From NCBI RefSeq assembly GCF_000003815.2, contig NC_049997.1, positions 2,442,376 through 2,506,375 on the forward strand: DNA of 64,000 nucleotides, given 5' to 3'. Below, piece by piece: positions 24,086-36,837 of the stretch (positions are counted from its first letter, which is position 1; every line of letters begins with the position of its first letter). The position numbers were made by a program, and so were the translations under genes. This DNA is from Branchiostoma floridae (taxonomy: Eukaryota; Chordata; Leptocardii; Amphioxiformes; Branchiostomatidae). Below the pieces are notes generated by a model. The model had not been told where the DNA came from and searched no databases. It saw only the letters and a program-made list of their open reading frames with translations.

Positions 24086-24959
24086 AAGCTGCTCATGCAG
24101 ACTTGCTACAACACATCAATACACATAATGATAATAATACATAAACTTTGGTTCTGGCAGCTAAAATTTAAACATGGTAGTTCTAGTCCTTCTTGCAATT
24201 GGAAGAAAAAAGCGCTCTAAAATATCTATTCGTCCCACCAATGGTCTCCATACATGCTTTGCGCGTTTCAAAGATGGCGAGCTTTGATCATTTGAGCCAA
24301 ATCAGAATGCGTACTATCACAGTTAGCCATGGGCAGAATTCATAAACATTATAGCACAATCTAAATGGTACATTGTCGTCAGGTCCTTTTCATGGGATTT
24401 ACACGTCTGTATCATCAATATACAGCTAACTTTGTGGCCATTTGTAACTTGATAAAAGCATTTGTACTTGCTAAAACTTTAGATGGTGACGAAAATGGCC
24501 AATACCAGTGGTGACACTTAGAGACTGCAAAGCATGTATTCATGTATGCTGTGACATATGTAGATAACGCCTAAACTACTACCTTCATCAAAATCATAAA
24601 GGCGTTATCAGCAAGTTACAGGCACGGTAATATCTTATCCATCAATACTACTACTTATAACCTCCAGGCAACCCTTTCGTAACTTAAAAAGTAATCATTC
24701 AATCCAACTATTGCCTAGGCAATTACACAACCTAGCTATCACAGATACGGCTACAGTAATTGCCTTACCCGGGGAAGAGCCATACCTTGAACATACAGCA
24801 AGCACTTGTATACCCACGTTCGAATTGGACACATATCATTCACGCCTCAACTGTGATAATTTGTGATATTCATGTAGAGAATGTACATTGTTTTGTGTGT
24901 GTTTACCCACATATTGTACCATATGCAATTTATGACACCCTACGGGTTTGGGCCCCCTG

Positions 24960-26990
24960 TTAGGTATAGATATCGCCTTGATTTGTTCCTCTTCCGTAAG
25001 AAACACAACATATCAAGATGATAAAACAGGTTTAGTTTCAGATATTGTCGTTATCATTACACAGCACGAAGCTAAAATCCCGTGGGGGTGCTACAAGTTA
25101 CGTATGGTAGATCGTCTGAAGAATGCGGTTGGGAATCGATTGTGCATGAGTTCTCACCTAGAATCTGTACTCCTACAGATCAAGAATTCCTGGTCAATTT
25201 CCGAATGAGCGGTGGGATCTAGCGGCCCTAAGAGAGGACGCCATTCCAACAGGTTTTAGACCGATGTTACGTGTAGATATAGTCTTGATGCATTCTTCTT
25301 GTACAATGCTAAGCTTTCAACCAACACAAAGGTACAAACGGATCGTTTAGCCTCGCTCTATGCTTGCAACCAACACAGATGAGCTTCCGTGACAAGCGTT
25401 ACTTCTTTGGTATAAAGCATATCAAAACCATAAAACAGGTTTTAAGTTAAGTTACATAAGGATATTTAATTATCTACACGTAACATGAAGTTATAATCCG
25501 CGGAAATACCACAAATTACGCAAGGTAGAACGAGTAAGAAAAACAGATTGGAATCGATTTTTAGAAGCTCAATGCTCACTTAAAATATGCTCACCAATAG
25601 ATAACGAATTCCTGGGCAATGTATGAATGAGCAGTGTCATTTAGCGGCCTTGAGAGAGGAATACATCCCACAGGTTTAGACTCGTGTTACGTGTGGATAT
25701 ATAGTCTTCATGTGTAGACATAGTCTCCAAGTACTCCAAAGAAAGTTTAGCATCGTACTATGATTACTACAAAATACAGATGAGCCTGTGAGACAAATGT
25801 TTCGTCTTTGGTATATTAAAACATATCAAAACGATGAAGCAGGCTTTTACTTACTAATGTTAAGTAAGGATATTGGCATATAGCACGAAGCTAAAAGGTA
25901 ACACGAAGTTAGAACCAGCGGAGGAACCACGAATTACTCAAGGTAGGTCGAGTAAGGAAAACAGCTTGGAATCAATTTTAAGAAGGTCAATGTTGAGTTA
26001 GAATCCGCTCATCCACAGATGAAGAATTGATCTGTTTTAACGAGAGGAATCCCTGGGAGATGTTTGAATGAACAGTGCGATTTCACGGCCTTGAGAGAGT
26101 AAGACAAACTGGTCTATAAAGTAGTTTGGAGGCAGCTGGTGTGCTACACCTCTGGGACACGTTTGACATTGGCTTCCAACACAGATGAGAGTCGGTGTTT
26201 CTTCTTTGGTATAAAATATATCGAAACGAAGAAAAAAAACAGGCTTCAGTTTAATGTTACGTAAAGGTATTTGCGTTATCTATACGTAAAACGAAGCTAG
26301 AATCGTTGGAGGTACCACAAATTACATACGGTAGATCGAGTAAGGAAAACAGCTTGGAATCGATTTTAAGAAGGTCAAAGCTCACTTAGAATCTACTCAT
26401 CCACAGATTAAGAATTGATCAGTTTTAACGAGAGGAATCCCTGGGCGATGTTTGAATGAACAGTGCGATTTCACGGCCTTGAGAGAGGAAGACAAACTGA
26501 TCTATAAAGTGGTTTGGAGGCAGCTGGTGTGCTACACCTCTGGGACACATTTGACATTGGCTTCCCACACAAATGATCTTTCGTGTTTCTTTTTTGGTAT
26601 AAAAGATATCAAAATGATACAATCAGGTTCCAGTTTAATGTTAAGTAAGGATGTTGTAGTATATAGCACGAAGCTAAAACGTACCACGAAGCTAGAACCT
26701 GCCGAAGTGCCACGAATTACCTACGATAGATTGAGTAAGGAAAACAGCTTGGAATCGATTATAAGAAGGTCAAAGCTCACTTAGAATCAACTCATCCACA
26801 GATGAAGAACTTGATCTGTTTTAACGAGAGGAATCCCTGGGCGATGTTTGAATGAACAGTGCGATTTCACGGCCTTGAGAGGAAGACAGACTGTTGTATA
26901 AAGTGGTTTGGAGGCAGCTGGTGTCCTATACCCCTGGGACACGTTTGACATTGGCACAAGGTCAAATGAACAAGATGGAGTCATCCGTTT
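24960..26990. repeat. Tandem array, about 380-420 base unit, five copies
   Basis: GGAATCGATT recurs near 25134, 25552, 25970 (as GGAATCAATT), 26352 and 26751. Shared blocks are AAACAGGCTTTAGTTTAATG, CACGAAGCTAAAA, TTGAGAGAGGAAGACAAACT and CTCATCCACAGATGAAGAAT. Frames within the array are not genes. Confidence 0.85.
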
Positions 26991-27594
26991 TTGTCAGTAT
27001 GCCGGGTGAATGAATAGAGGCTTCGAAAAACGAACTACGTATGGAATGAAATTAGGTACGAGCAGGATTTCATAGAAAAATGGCAAGATAAAGAGGTAAA
27101 AACGGACGGGAATGTTAATATATTTTGTAAGTTTGGTTTGTTTGTCAAACGTATTTGGCAGTGTTTGTGCAATACGTTTACAACGTCATTGAGTAATCCG
27201 CTTTAAAGTCAGTTAATCTAATTGTCCAGACAGAAGATTACTCGTAATCACGCATGTAGACAGTCATAATACATGTATATTTGCGCTCGGGTAACATCAC
27301 ACCCAGGATATTAGATACAATATTTTCCAGTAAAAAAAGGAATTTCTGTAATATAGACGAAATTTGAAAATCGCTGATATGTTGCAGGAGCAATGAATGG
27401 TTGTATCACAAAAATGAGTCAATTTTACTACCTATACGTAATGTTATGGAATTATACAATAAGAACTGTAGCGGACACGGAAATTACTGTTCAAAACTTG
27501 AATTGAATTTCTAAATATCCCGGTGGTGCAGTGAAGTGATGGAGTGACGGGCTATCATGTCGGTGATCTTTAAGGCATTAGTGGTTGACCTATT

Positions 27595-28060
27595 TGAAAG
27601 GGGCCCTTTGGCTGAGCAGAGTGAAAGAAGATTATGGCTTTATCCGATTATATTCGTGCAGGCTGCGTTTTCGAAAACATGCAAGTTTTTGTGTTCTATA
27701 AGGCACAAACAAACAAATACTACCTAGCATATCCCTATGATAAACACTTGAAAGAGGTCCTTTGGCCGAGCAGATTACATATCATCTGTCGTGAAAGAGT
27801 ATTTTGACTCTATCCGATTGAGTTCGTGCAAGCTGCGTTTTTGAAAACAATGCAAGTGTTTGTGTTCAATACGGCACAAATACTACCTTATACATCCCAA
27901 TGATAAACAAAAAAGAGGCCCTTTGGCCGAGCAGATTACATATCTTCTGGATTGTTGCTTTATCCGATTATGTTCGCACAAGCTGCGTTTTTTTAAAACA
28001 ATGCAAGGTTTGTGTTCAATAAGGTAAAAATACTACCTAGTATATCCCAATGATAAACAC
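27595..28060. repeat. Tandem repeat, about 157 base unit, three copies
   Basis: CCCTTTGGCCGAGCAGATTA or variants occur near 27603, 27759 and 27918. Each is followed by TTTATCCGATTATGTTCG, GCTGCGTTTT and ATGCAAG, and then by ACTACCTAG. Confidence 0.8.
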
Positions 28061-28281
28061 TTGAAAGACAAGCGTCCGTACATGAAAAAGACGGCAGCTG
28101 GCCGTGACGGAAGCAGCAGGCTTCATCAATTAACGTTCCTACAGGGAACTGGGGGCTATCTGATCGATTCAGTTACAGGATGTTTTCCCATCGATTGGCA
28201 CCGTTTCTGTGAAAACGGCGGAATCAGACGATTTGTTGTGTCGAATTCTACAAAAAAAGGATGTTTTGATAAAGGATTTGA

Positions 28282-28640
28282 ATACGCATCCGGGAGCAAC
28301 ATTACAAGAATACTGGTAGCAGATTTTGTGAAATCGTGGATAAAAGCTCGAAGTCTTTACACGCTCCAGTTAGATATACATATGACGAGAGTTCTAACAA
28401 GAAAGGGTTTTGAAAAATACAAACATGTAAGGAATTTGTTGTGGCAAATTGCACAGAAAAGGATGCTTTACAAAAGTATCTGAAAACGCATCCGGGAGCA
28501 ACATTACGAGAATATCAGATTTTGTGCAAAACAAATCTTTAATACAAAGGTTCGAAGCTTTTAGATGTCCTAGTTAAATATATGGCGATATTTCGTTGTA
28601 GCAGGAGAGGTTTCGAAAAATACATACATATACAGAGTTT
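28282..28640. repeat. Direct duplication, about 203 base period
   Basis: GCATCCGGGAGCAACATTA occurs at 28285 and 28488. AGATTTTGTG, GTTAGATATA or GTTAAATATA, and GGTTT(T/C)GAAAAATAC follow in both. A long frame from 28061 overlaps this duplication. Confidence 0.75.
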
Positions 28641-31600
28641 CAAAACACTATGATGGCTCTGTTTTGAATATTATTGCAACTGAAATTTATATATAGCCTT
28701 CTATGGGCATATCCAGCAAAATGTTACAAAATCCCATTCAGCCTATGCTCCAGACGCGGTGACTTAGAAGTCACTAAAAATATCGCCAGTCGATTCATCT
28801 TGGTTCCAACACAATACCCGACACATTGTTGCCACAATACCCTATCCAATAAGTCCCCATTGGGACCAGGAAATTGAATCTGTCGCAGTGCCCGTAAGAT
28901 ATATAAATATAGCCGGAGGTACGGCAATAGCCTGATATTTCCCTACATACTAATAAGGACATGTACAATATTATTAAACATGTACAATCTATCACAATAA
29001 CTCCACTGAAATACCAACTATTTCAAATCCTAACGGAAGGAAATTATATCTATCGCCGTAAAGAAATATAAATTTTGTCGGAGGTACGCCTAGGGACTAC
29101 TATTTCGCAAATGATGGCATGTATCTAACGTGTATAAAACCACCACAAATGCTACCCTCTCGACAACAATTGCTAAGGATGGCATATTTGAATCCTAGCG
29201 ATGATAACGTACCAACACACATACCTGAACATTGGGAGACGTTTTTCCATGGAACGTGCGTTTCTGGTACCTGTTTTCAGGAATGGGGCACGCTAGATCT
29301 AAAATGGGAATACGGGGGCTTAACCAGATCAATTGACTGTTTCTGGGCCCTAAACCGTCAATGCGGAGATCCGGCACGAACCATTGAGTACAAGGCCCTT
29401 GGTGTACATCCGCGTGTGGTCGACCCGGAAATGAGACCATCAAAACCACTCGATCTATGAAAAATGTAGTTAATTTCGGCCAGGCATACGGAAATCTATT
29501 GTTAGCTCCGCGAAGGACGTTCTTGAAACTCCAACGGGGTACTATTTTTGACTGGGTTTGGGCGTTCGCAAGAAACTTTTAATGGATCTGTATACTTTTG
29601 GTAAGGCTATGGGACGAACGAACGAACGAACGATACTTTTGGTGCGAATAAAATTGCGACTTAGGACCCCTACATACATCAGTGTTGTCAGGTACTGCAA
29701 TATTGCAGGCCAACACCGCTTTTCTAAAAGTAGCGTGGTATAGTCCATAGATATCTGGTAAGCCGTACGCCAAAGGAATAACCCCTTACGGGAGATAGTT
29801 CTGTGATGGTCGGTTTAAACTATGATCATTTCTAAACAGGGCGTGGGGTGGGTGAAGTTCTGGTTATCGCTTTCTTCTTAAACTTTGTCAATTCATTTGG
29901 ATAAGATGATGATAAACTCCGATAAAGGATGTATAATTTGCCCATCATAACACTTGCACCAGATTAGAATGGTAGTACGTACCCAAGAGTTAAAAAAATC
30001 GATGCCATTTTAAAGCATTACGCAGCAACTACATATGCTTTATGATCCGATTAATTGCTGTGACAATAAATTAATGGCCTAATCATGAAGGGTATGATGT
30101 GTACATATTTTATGATCAGTCTAATTTTGACTCAAAAGCTAAACGTTTTAAACTGTCTTCTAAAAATTGAGGAAGGGAGTGACCGTCGTTATGATATAGT
30201 AACAGTTAATTGCTATTTCGTGCCCGAGGGCTAATTGCAGGTAACATGGAGGGGACAAGCAATAATGTACAACACTATAGAATGTATCTATTCTAAAGGC
30301 TAACTCTGCGATCTGTAGGTCTCGACGTCTTTTCCTGAGACAGTGGAAGACGAAGGATCCCACATTTTTAAAAAAATAAAATCGATATAAAACCGTTGAA
30401 TGGATGAATGAACGAATGAATGAATGGTTGTGAAACGAATGGTTAAGGTGAGCCTCCTGCCAATATTCCCCACCCCTTGAGAACACTTGGACCAGTCCTA
30501 GCTGTATTGCCGTATTTGACAGCAATTTGTGTCAGTGATGAGATATTCTCCACTTGAATGACAACAGATAAGTATTTCCCATGCATGTCGAACGCCCTTT
30601 AATCGCCGTTGATCCGCAACCTTCGTTTTTTATTTCCCAATATGTCAAAGACAAATGTTTTTCGCTGTGAGTAGCTGAGACCTTGAAGCAATGTATTCAT
30701 CTCTATTTCTCACGGATCCCCTGAGATGCTGCGTAATTACGTTAGTGACTGGGGGGAACAACAGTCGGCTCAAGTGGGACTCCCTCCCTCAGGGCCCCTT
30801 TGCGAACAATCAATATATAATAACAGGGAATAGAAATAAAGCAGCTTGTCAAAGGCATGCCTATATGTATAATTTTCCTGTCCAAATGGGATCTTTCTGC
30901 ACGATTTCATCGTAAATAATGCCACATTTTATTGATTTCTTTTGCCTATTATTTTAGGTGGCATTAAGAATCTAAATGGCAATAACGAGTGTCAAAAAAC
31001 CATGACTCATTGATAGTCTTAGACAAAGTCTCGCGTGGCTTTATGACAAACCAAGTCTCGCGTAGTTTCATGCCCTGCTGTTCTTGCCGCCATGACGGCG
31101 CCGCTTTGAAGCTTCAGGACTTATGTGGATCTGAAAGTTTCCTAACAACAATCTGTGCTTGATCCATCACTGATTTTCTAAACGATTCAAGGATTGGTGA
31201 AAACGAATCAATTGTCAAGGTGTTATTGTTGAATTACATAATATGGTACAAACATTACGAAAAACAATTGCCGTTTGCACCACTATCTTAAAAGCATACA
31301 ACACAGATTTTTATTTTCAATGGACCAAAATAGATTACCGTATCAAATTCATTTTCAGAAAAATACAAAGCCCGCTGCAGTACCGTAGGAAAACGTCAGG
31401 TAGGCCGTTTTCGAACTTGACCATCCTTTTCACAACCAAGAGACACCTACCAAAAAGCACAAAGTTCCATCCACAATTTTTCGCGTTATATGCTGTTGAA
31501 ATACATATAGACCAATCACCCCATGAAATAGCCGAAAACATACCCTTCTTGGCGAAGGCATAGATATATAGACGAGGCATTGTGATGAGTCTAATTCTGG

Positions 31601-33375
31601 CTGACATTTTCAGACCACTGAGTGGTCTCTTCAACTCTTGTCTCATTAATAATGGAGGCCTGGATGCCACATGAATAGAAAGTTGGGCGGAATCAGTACA
31701 ATAAGAGTCACTATATCTGGGTTATGTACATCGTAATTTTCATACAAAAATGGTGATAAAGCTTGTATCATTCTTTCAATTTGTTAATGATGAACTTCTA
31801 TCATGCAAAAATGTGATCATAGGATATAGTTATGGCGAAACTTGACAATTGTGATTGTTATAACGTTCCCCAAAGGATACTTAAATTTTCTCGAAGTGAA
31901 TTTTGTTTCTCTAATTGTCACCATTTTTTTTTCAATTATAAGCAGTTACCAATTTGTTGTGTAAACAGCTTAGGATGTTTCATATAGGGTTATGATACAT
32001 GTATAACCATGGGTTGTACCTGATATTCTAACGTTATATAAAAATGCCGTTCGCATTTGCTGTGCTTTCTGCGCGAGACGTCTACAGAGATAGATTGTGG
32101 GTCGGTGCCCCTGATTATGATAATAAGGCCAAGCCCCATAGCCCATAGTTCGTTCATTGCGGGACACATACAGACGAGGTTTGTGATTAAACGGGACAGT
32201 TTGTGCTTTCGTCTTTGTAGAGCTCTTTGACAGTGGAAACCTGTAATTATTTCGTTTACGATAAATATAAGTGGAACCGTAGGATGGAAGAATCAAATGG
32301 AATTAATTAGCCTTGATTTTTACGGTCGCCTTGTTTGTAAGACTGAGAGTAAATTGGTTCATAAATCTAATGCTTTTACATCAATTATTATTAATAAAGA
32401 TGCAGGGTAAACAAAAAAACAAACAAAGGGTCAGAAGAGACTGTGCAAGTATTGGATACGATGGAAAATGACACATATTTCATGTGTAAATACCACAATT
32501 ATGAGTTAAAAAAAAACAGACCATTTGAAACAAAACTTTCAGAGCTTTCACCATCTAGAAGACCTCAACAAAATCATATTAAAAAAATACATTTCTAAGG
32601 TATCTAATCTCTGTGTTCTATTGCAGTTCACTTTCAGTCATTAGTTTTGACATAAAGTTACTTCTGATAAGTCCATTTGTTTGCAAAATAAAGAAAATGT
32701 GGTTGTTTTTAATGTCTGTAACGCAAACCCAAACTCAAAAACAAAGTTCCGTGCGTTCAACTTTAGCGAACGATAAATGAAGTTAATGAATCAGCAAATT
32801 GTTTTGAAAGAGAGAGGCAGTGAAAATAATTGACAATGTGCCAAGGAGACACTTAGTGTCAGAGCGTGCAATCCCACCCAGGCTGTGAGAATCGCAGAGG
32901 GGATTGTAGGGTGTAGATTCAAATCGAGAAGTACACGTGGGATCACAACCCGGCACCCGGTACATTTTTCAATCAGTTAAACGTCATTTATCTTAAAAGG
33001 GGGCAGAGTGAAAGGTCGCTTAATAATCACTTGGGACGAAGACAGACATTAACGTTTTGTCACATTTCTAGACGTATGGGTAGCTATGCAGTGTACTTTG
33101 TGCGTACATGTGTGTGTGTGGGTGGTGGGTGGGGGTGTGTGTATATACATTAACAGTCATCACATTACAGATGATTGTGACGAAATTGTGTCTTTCGCTG
33201 TATAAACGAGTATAGCATTAGATGTCCATTGTTTCTGTGGTTGAGGTTATGGCGTATGCAGTATTTCATTGGGCAATCAATCATCTTCCGTGCTAAACAA
33301 GCGACCTCTTTCGGCTGGGAAGTGAAACACATACAGATACATATCATATCAGAGAAAGCAACACACACATTCAAA
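28641..33375. other. Intron A-B, mostly featureless
   Basis: Mostly single-copy AT-rich DNA. It holds a 113-codon frame at 29119-29460 that I could not identify, and a small GC-rich spot near 31040-31110 with two CTCGCG motifs and GCCGCCATGACGGCGCCG. The latter could be a regulatory CpG patch but shows no gene. Confidence 0.5.
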
Positions 33376-33390
33376 CACACAAAGATACAG

Positions 33391-33463
<73 letters not shown>

Positions 33464-33474
33464 CAAACAAACAC
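33376..33474. repeat. CA microsatellite
   Basis: A nearly perfect (AC)n run from about 33395 to 33447, with interrupted ACAC flanks on both sides, lies about 180 bases inside the intron after exon A. It produces meaningless Thr-His and Cys-Val frames. Confidence 0.95.
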
Positions 33475-33655
33475 ACACATACTAAAACACAAGCACATAC
33501 ACAAAAACACACAACACAGACAGCTCTATCTTGAAGTATGAGTTTGTATGCTCCAATCTCTAATCGTTTCTGCTTTGCCGTTCGGAGAGTGGTACAATCA
33601 TTGTAGGCTTTCTAAACATGAACTAGATAAAATGGCAGATTGCGCGCACCAAAAC

Positions 33656-33840
33656 CTGCTCAGGCTCCTCCTCGCGCATGCGCTGTCCGGGTGTGACTAC
33701 ATCCGGGGGCTCTGTGATCTCGCTGGAGGCGTCTTCATCCGGGGCCTGCAGGTAGGTGCGGAACAGGAACAGGAACAGCGCAAGCGCCAGGACACCTATC
33801 CCAGCAGCCACCGCGAACACCTCCCATCCCGGCACCGCCA
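33656..33840 (-). CDS. SYT12: Synaptotagmin-12-like, transmembrane exon (exon A, internal)
   Basis: This exon encodes 61 codons after two bases (TG) that finish a codon begun upstream. It opens with the motif AVPGWEVF, runs into a hydrophobic helix of about 20 residues rich in Ala, Leu, Val and Phe that ends at FRTY, and then becomes acidic and Pro-rich (QAPDEDASSEITEPPDVV). A short lumenal end, one membrane span and a cytoplasmic linker is the synaptotagmin plan, and PGWEV just before the span resembles vertebrate synaptotagmin-12 as I recall it. The acceptor is a pyrimidine tract ending CCCCAG. The donor is CAG|GTTTTG, which is weak but leaves phase 0, matching the next exon. A second donor lies 6 bases further on (see findings). 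The exon starts in phase 1, so the true start codon is either in an unidentified upstream exon or split by the intron as A|TG. It is GC-rich against an AT-rich background. Confidence 0.8.
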
Positions 33841-34500
33841 CTGGGGAAACAAAATCATCGATTAATCAAGCAAAATAATCAATCAAATTGGTTTGTTCAT
33901 AAAAAGAGCGTTGCAGCAAGGGCTGAATCTTGTTTTCCATATAGCAAGTATATCAATTTACACTTCATACACAAAACATAGAATTAGAATGCATTGGCGT
34001 AGATTTAGCTTTGGATTGGATTTTGACTAGCTTATGATAGATATACATTTCTCCAAATCCTCTCCAATCATTTTTGAAACTAAATCGCATGCACAGAGTG
34101 ACTTTTGTATTTGTCTTAATTTGAGTCCAACTTTCTAATTAGATTCCAATGAAATTCTATGAACATATGACCATATCAAGAGCTGTCCCCGGACGTTTCG
34201 AATCTTATTAAAGAAAGAGAACGAAAGGAAGAGAACGTGAAAAAGTTACGACTTGAATTACTCTTAGTTACCAAAATTGTCCCTTTTAGATCCGTTGACA
34301 AACATTTTTCCTATTTGCCGATTTCTACTATTATTCTAGCACGCAAGGGTGGACAAAATGGTGTCGCGGTAATGGTGATACTTGTCCTCTTCGCTACCCA
34401 TAGTGCCCCATGTCTCCCAGTATGCAATGGGATCCTTGAAAAGGTCAATGACTGCCGTCAATAAAGTGACGTCAAAAATTATTTAATATCTGTTGAGACT

Positions 34501-35207
34501 ATGTCGCATTCCGAAACCGGGGCCCGGCCGGGCTGTTTGTGAAAACGAAAAATAGTACTTAGCATGAAAGTTCATCTATGTTGGTAAATGACATTGTGGA
34601 AAAGACTAAACTTAACTTAACCAACACCACGTTTAATTGGGACTTACCCCAAATTTTCAGCCGACTCCGTCAGCCTTGTTCACGGAATGGACCCGTCTGC
34701 TGTAGCTTCCGGACGTGACGTCAGGAACACACGACTGCAGCAGAGGGTCGTAAATGCCAGATAACCTGTGTCGCCCCGCGTCTCTGTTCAGTGATGGACG
34801 GTGGGCGCGAATGTACACAGCCTCCTTCACTCCTCTTGCAAAGAATTCCGGCTCTGAGTCAAGGATTTTGACTTTTTCAAGAGAAACTGAGTGTCCTGAG
34901 GTTATCTGGCATTTACGACCCTCTAGCGCAGTCGTGTGTTCCTGACGTCACGTCCGGAAGCTACAGCAGACGGGTCCATTCCGTGAACAAGGCTGACGGA
35001 GTCGGCTGAAAATTTGGGGTAAGTCCCAATTAAACGTGGTGTTGGTTAAGTAAAGTTTAGTCTTTTCCACAACGAAAAATAGTACTGTATAGAAATACAC
35101 ACAAATAATGCCCACGACAAGTCTTTTACGTCTCGTGAAATTTGGTGTCTTTTAAACTTTTTGTTCTCAAAAGCTGCCCGGCCGGGCCCCGGTTTGGAAA
35201 TGTGACG
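34501..35207. mobile_element. Nested foldback element
   Basis: The outer GC-rich inverted ends (AAACCGGGGCCCGGCCGGGC near 34516 and its complement near 35175-35196) enclose an inner palindrome. The inner arms run from about 34593 to 34770 and from about 34899 to 35074, near-identical inverted copies with a spacer of roughly 130 bases. No coding capacity is convincing. Confidence 0.75.
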
Positions 35208-35224
35208 TAGGCCTGAAATGAGTT

Positions 35225-35800
35225 ACACAACAACGATCACACAGCTCCATCTAGCGAAGTAACATGAACTGCACATTCCCGGATTTCAAAGCTAAGATCC
35301 TCAGCGCTCACAGTATTGGAAAATCATTTTATGCAGGCCTAAATACTCATTCATGCATGCGGACGGCGGCAATCCCAATAAGATAAAACATTTGATATCT
35401 ATTGAAAGGAGCTACACAGCAATGTTCACATAGCTAGGGAAGTACTAAGAACTGCACACCCACGGATCTCAAAGCTACATAGCCTCCATTGCAGGCTCTC
35501 TCGGCATTTCCCCCTCTTTTTTGGCTCATAATAATTAGTACACTTTTGTTTGCTATTTTTTCATACTGGGTCGCTTATAATACGGGCCGCCAGTACAAGC
35601 GACCCAACTACAAAAAGGAAAGGCCAGCAAAAGTGTATTATGAGCCGAAAAGACTGATAAAGGCCAAGAGAGACCACTTTGGAGGCTGAAAGCTGCCATC
35701 ATTGCCACTCATACTATAGGAAACCCGTCTTTATGCAGGCCTAAATTCATGTAATTCATGCATGCGGATGGCGACAAGCCTAATAAGATACATCACCTGG
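35225..35800. repeat. Tandem repeat, about 190 base unit, interrupted
   Basis: Units share TGCAGGCCTAAAT, CATTCATGCATGCGGACGGC, GAACTGCACA and GATCTCAAAGCTA. The foldback MITE at 35479-35688 splits one unit. Confidence 0.75.
35479..35688. mobile_element. Near-palindromic foldback MITE
   Basis: It starts AGCCTCCATTGCAG and ends CTTTGGAGGCT. The two halves are inverted copies of about 100 bases (GGCTCATAATAATTAGTACA against AGTGTATTATGAGCC, GGGTCGCTTATA against ACAAGCGACCC). It interrupts a tandem repeat unit. Confidence 0.8.
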
Positions 35801-36318
35801 CCATTCGGGTCAGACGGCGCGTGAAGTCAAAGGATCGATAGCGACAATTCGTTTGGTGAAAATGTCAATCAATCAAATAGACGGCTACTGAAATAGAACA
35901 CGCTACCACGACGACATCGACGATTTGGCCTAGTCTCTAATAATACTTATTTTTAGATTCTACTTCTCCATATTTGATGGTAAGTAGAGTGTGATAAAGA
36001 AATATTGAGGATTGTGCAGTACATGGACTTTCCGACAGTGGCGCTTCAGTAGCCTATCTCACGGCGTGTTGTGGAAGGGGAATGGTCGTTAAATCAAGTT
36101 AACATCGAATTTTAGATTGATGCAACAAACCCTGAAGTACTTAAAATGCTGGTTCGATAATGGAGGTTAGTCTTGACCCTTGGTGTCATGAATCTATCTG
36201 TAATTGATCATGTCATTTCAAAATATCAGACCGAATGAACAAAAAAAATATGGCAGAGAAACAGGTGTTTTGCACGGCGGAGGGCTAAAAATGTGAATAT
36301 GATTGTAGTGCCTGCTTA

Positions 36319-36837
36319 CGAGGGGTGATCAGTAAGTTCTCGGCCTGACCCAGAAATAATAAGCACAACTCAGATTTTGAAGCACAACTTCATAGTATGA
36401 AGCCTTTTATCAATATCCTCCAAATTATAAATCATCGGAGTCATTACTTTTCCGGCATTCGTTTCTTGCAAATCAGAAGGTAAGTGGCGAGAAAGTGGTG
36501 TTAATTGTGATCAGACATGTGTGGGTCGAGTTTCCCATGCCGTAAATTAACAAAAGACATTGTCAAACTGTTTGATAATGATTCTCTTCTTATTTCAAGC
36601 AAAAAGAATTGGGTGTCTGACTTCCAGCAGCGCAATTTGACCCGCACACCTCAGGTCAGGTCAATTGTCCACGTTTTCCCCTTCTCCCTTACCTAAAATT
36701 ACTGCAAAGTAATGATCACAATAATTTGAATTTTGGTACATATTTTTATAAGACTTTGTACTTGACATCTATGCTTCGAAATCTGAGCTGTGCTTATTAT
36801 TTCTCGGTAAAGCCGAGAACTTATTGGTCACCCCTCG
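36319..36837. mobile_element. Mariner-type MITE
   Basis: The inverted ends (CGAGGGGTGATCAGTAAGTT and AACTTATTGGTCACCCCTCG) are flanked by TA at 36317-36318 and 36838-36839. The TA target and ends of this form are typical of Tc1/mariner. Inner complementarity continues (AATAATAAGCACAACTCAGA). No transposase frame is present in 519 bases. Confidence 0.85.

Noticed and set aside
28061-28483. 140-codon plus-strand frame
   Set aside because: It overlaps a 203-base direct duplication whose second copy is not open, which suggests chance.
29119-29460. 113-codon plus-strand frame
   Set aside because: The best unassigned frame in the intron between exons A and B, but there is no known motif, no splice partner, and a shorter frame opposes it. 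Kept only as a note.
31078-31110. GCCGCCATGACGGCGCCG as a gene start
   Set aside because: The plus-strand frame stops after five codons, and the opposite ATGGCGGC frame stops after about 24 codons with no good donor.
33165-33534. Cys-Val-rich and Thr-His-rich frames
   Set aside because: These are translations of a CA microsatellite on both strands.
35489-35689. 66-codon frame resembling a membrane segment plus basic tail
   Set aside because: It is read through a near-perfect palindromic MITE, so the two halves are complementary by construction.
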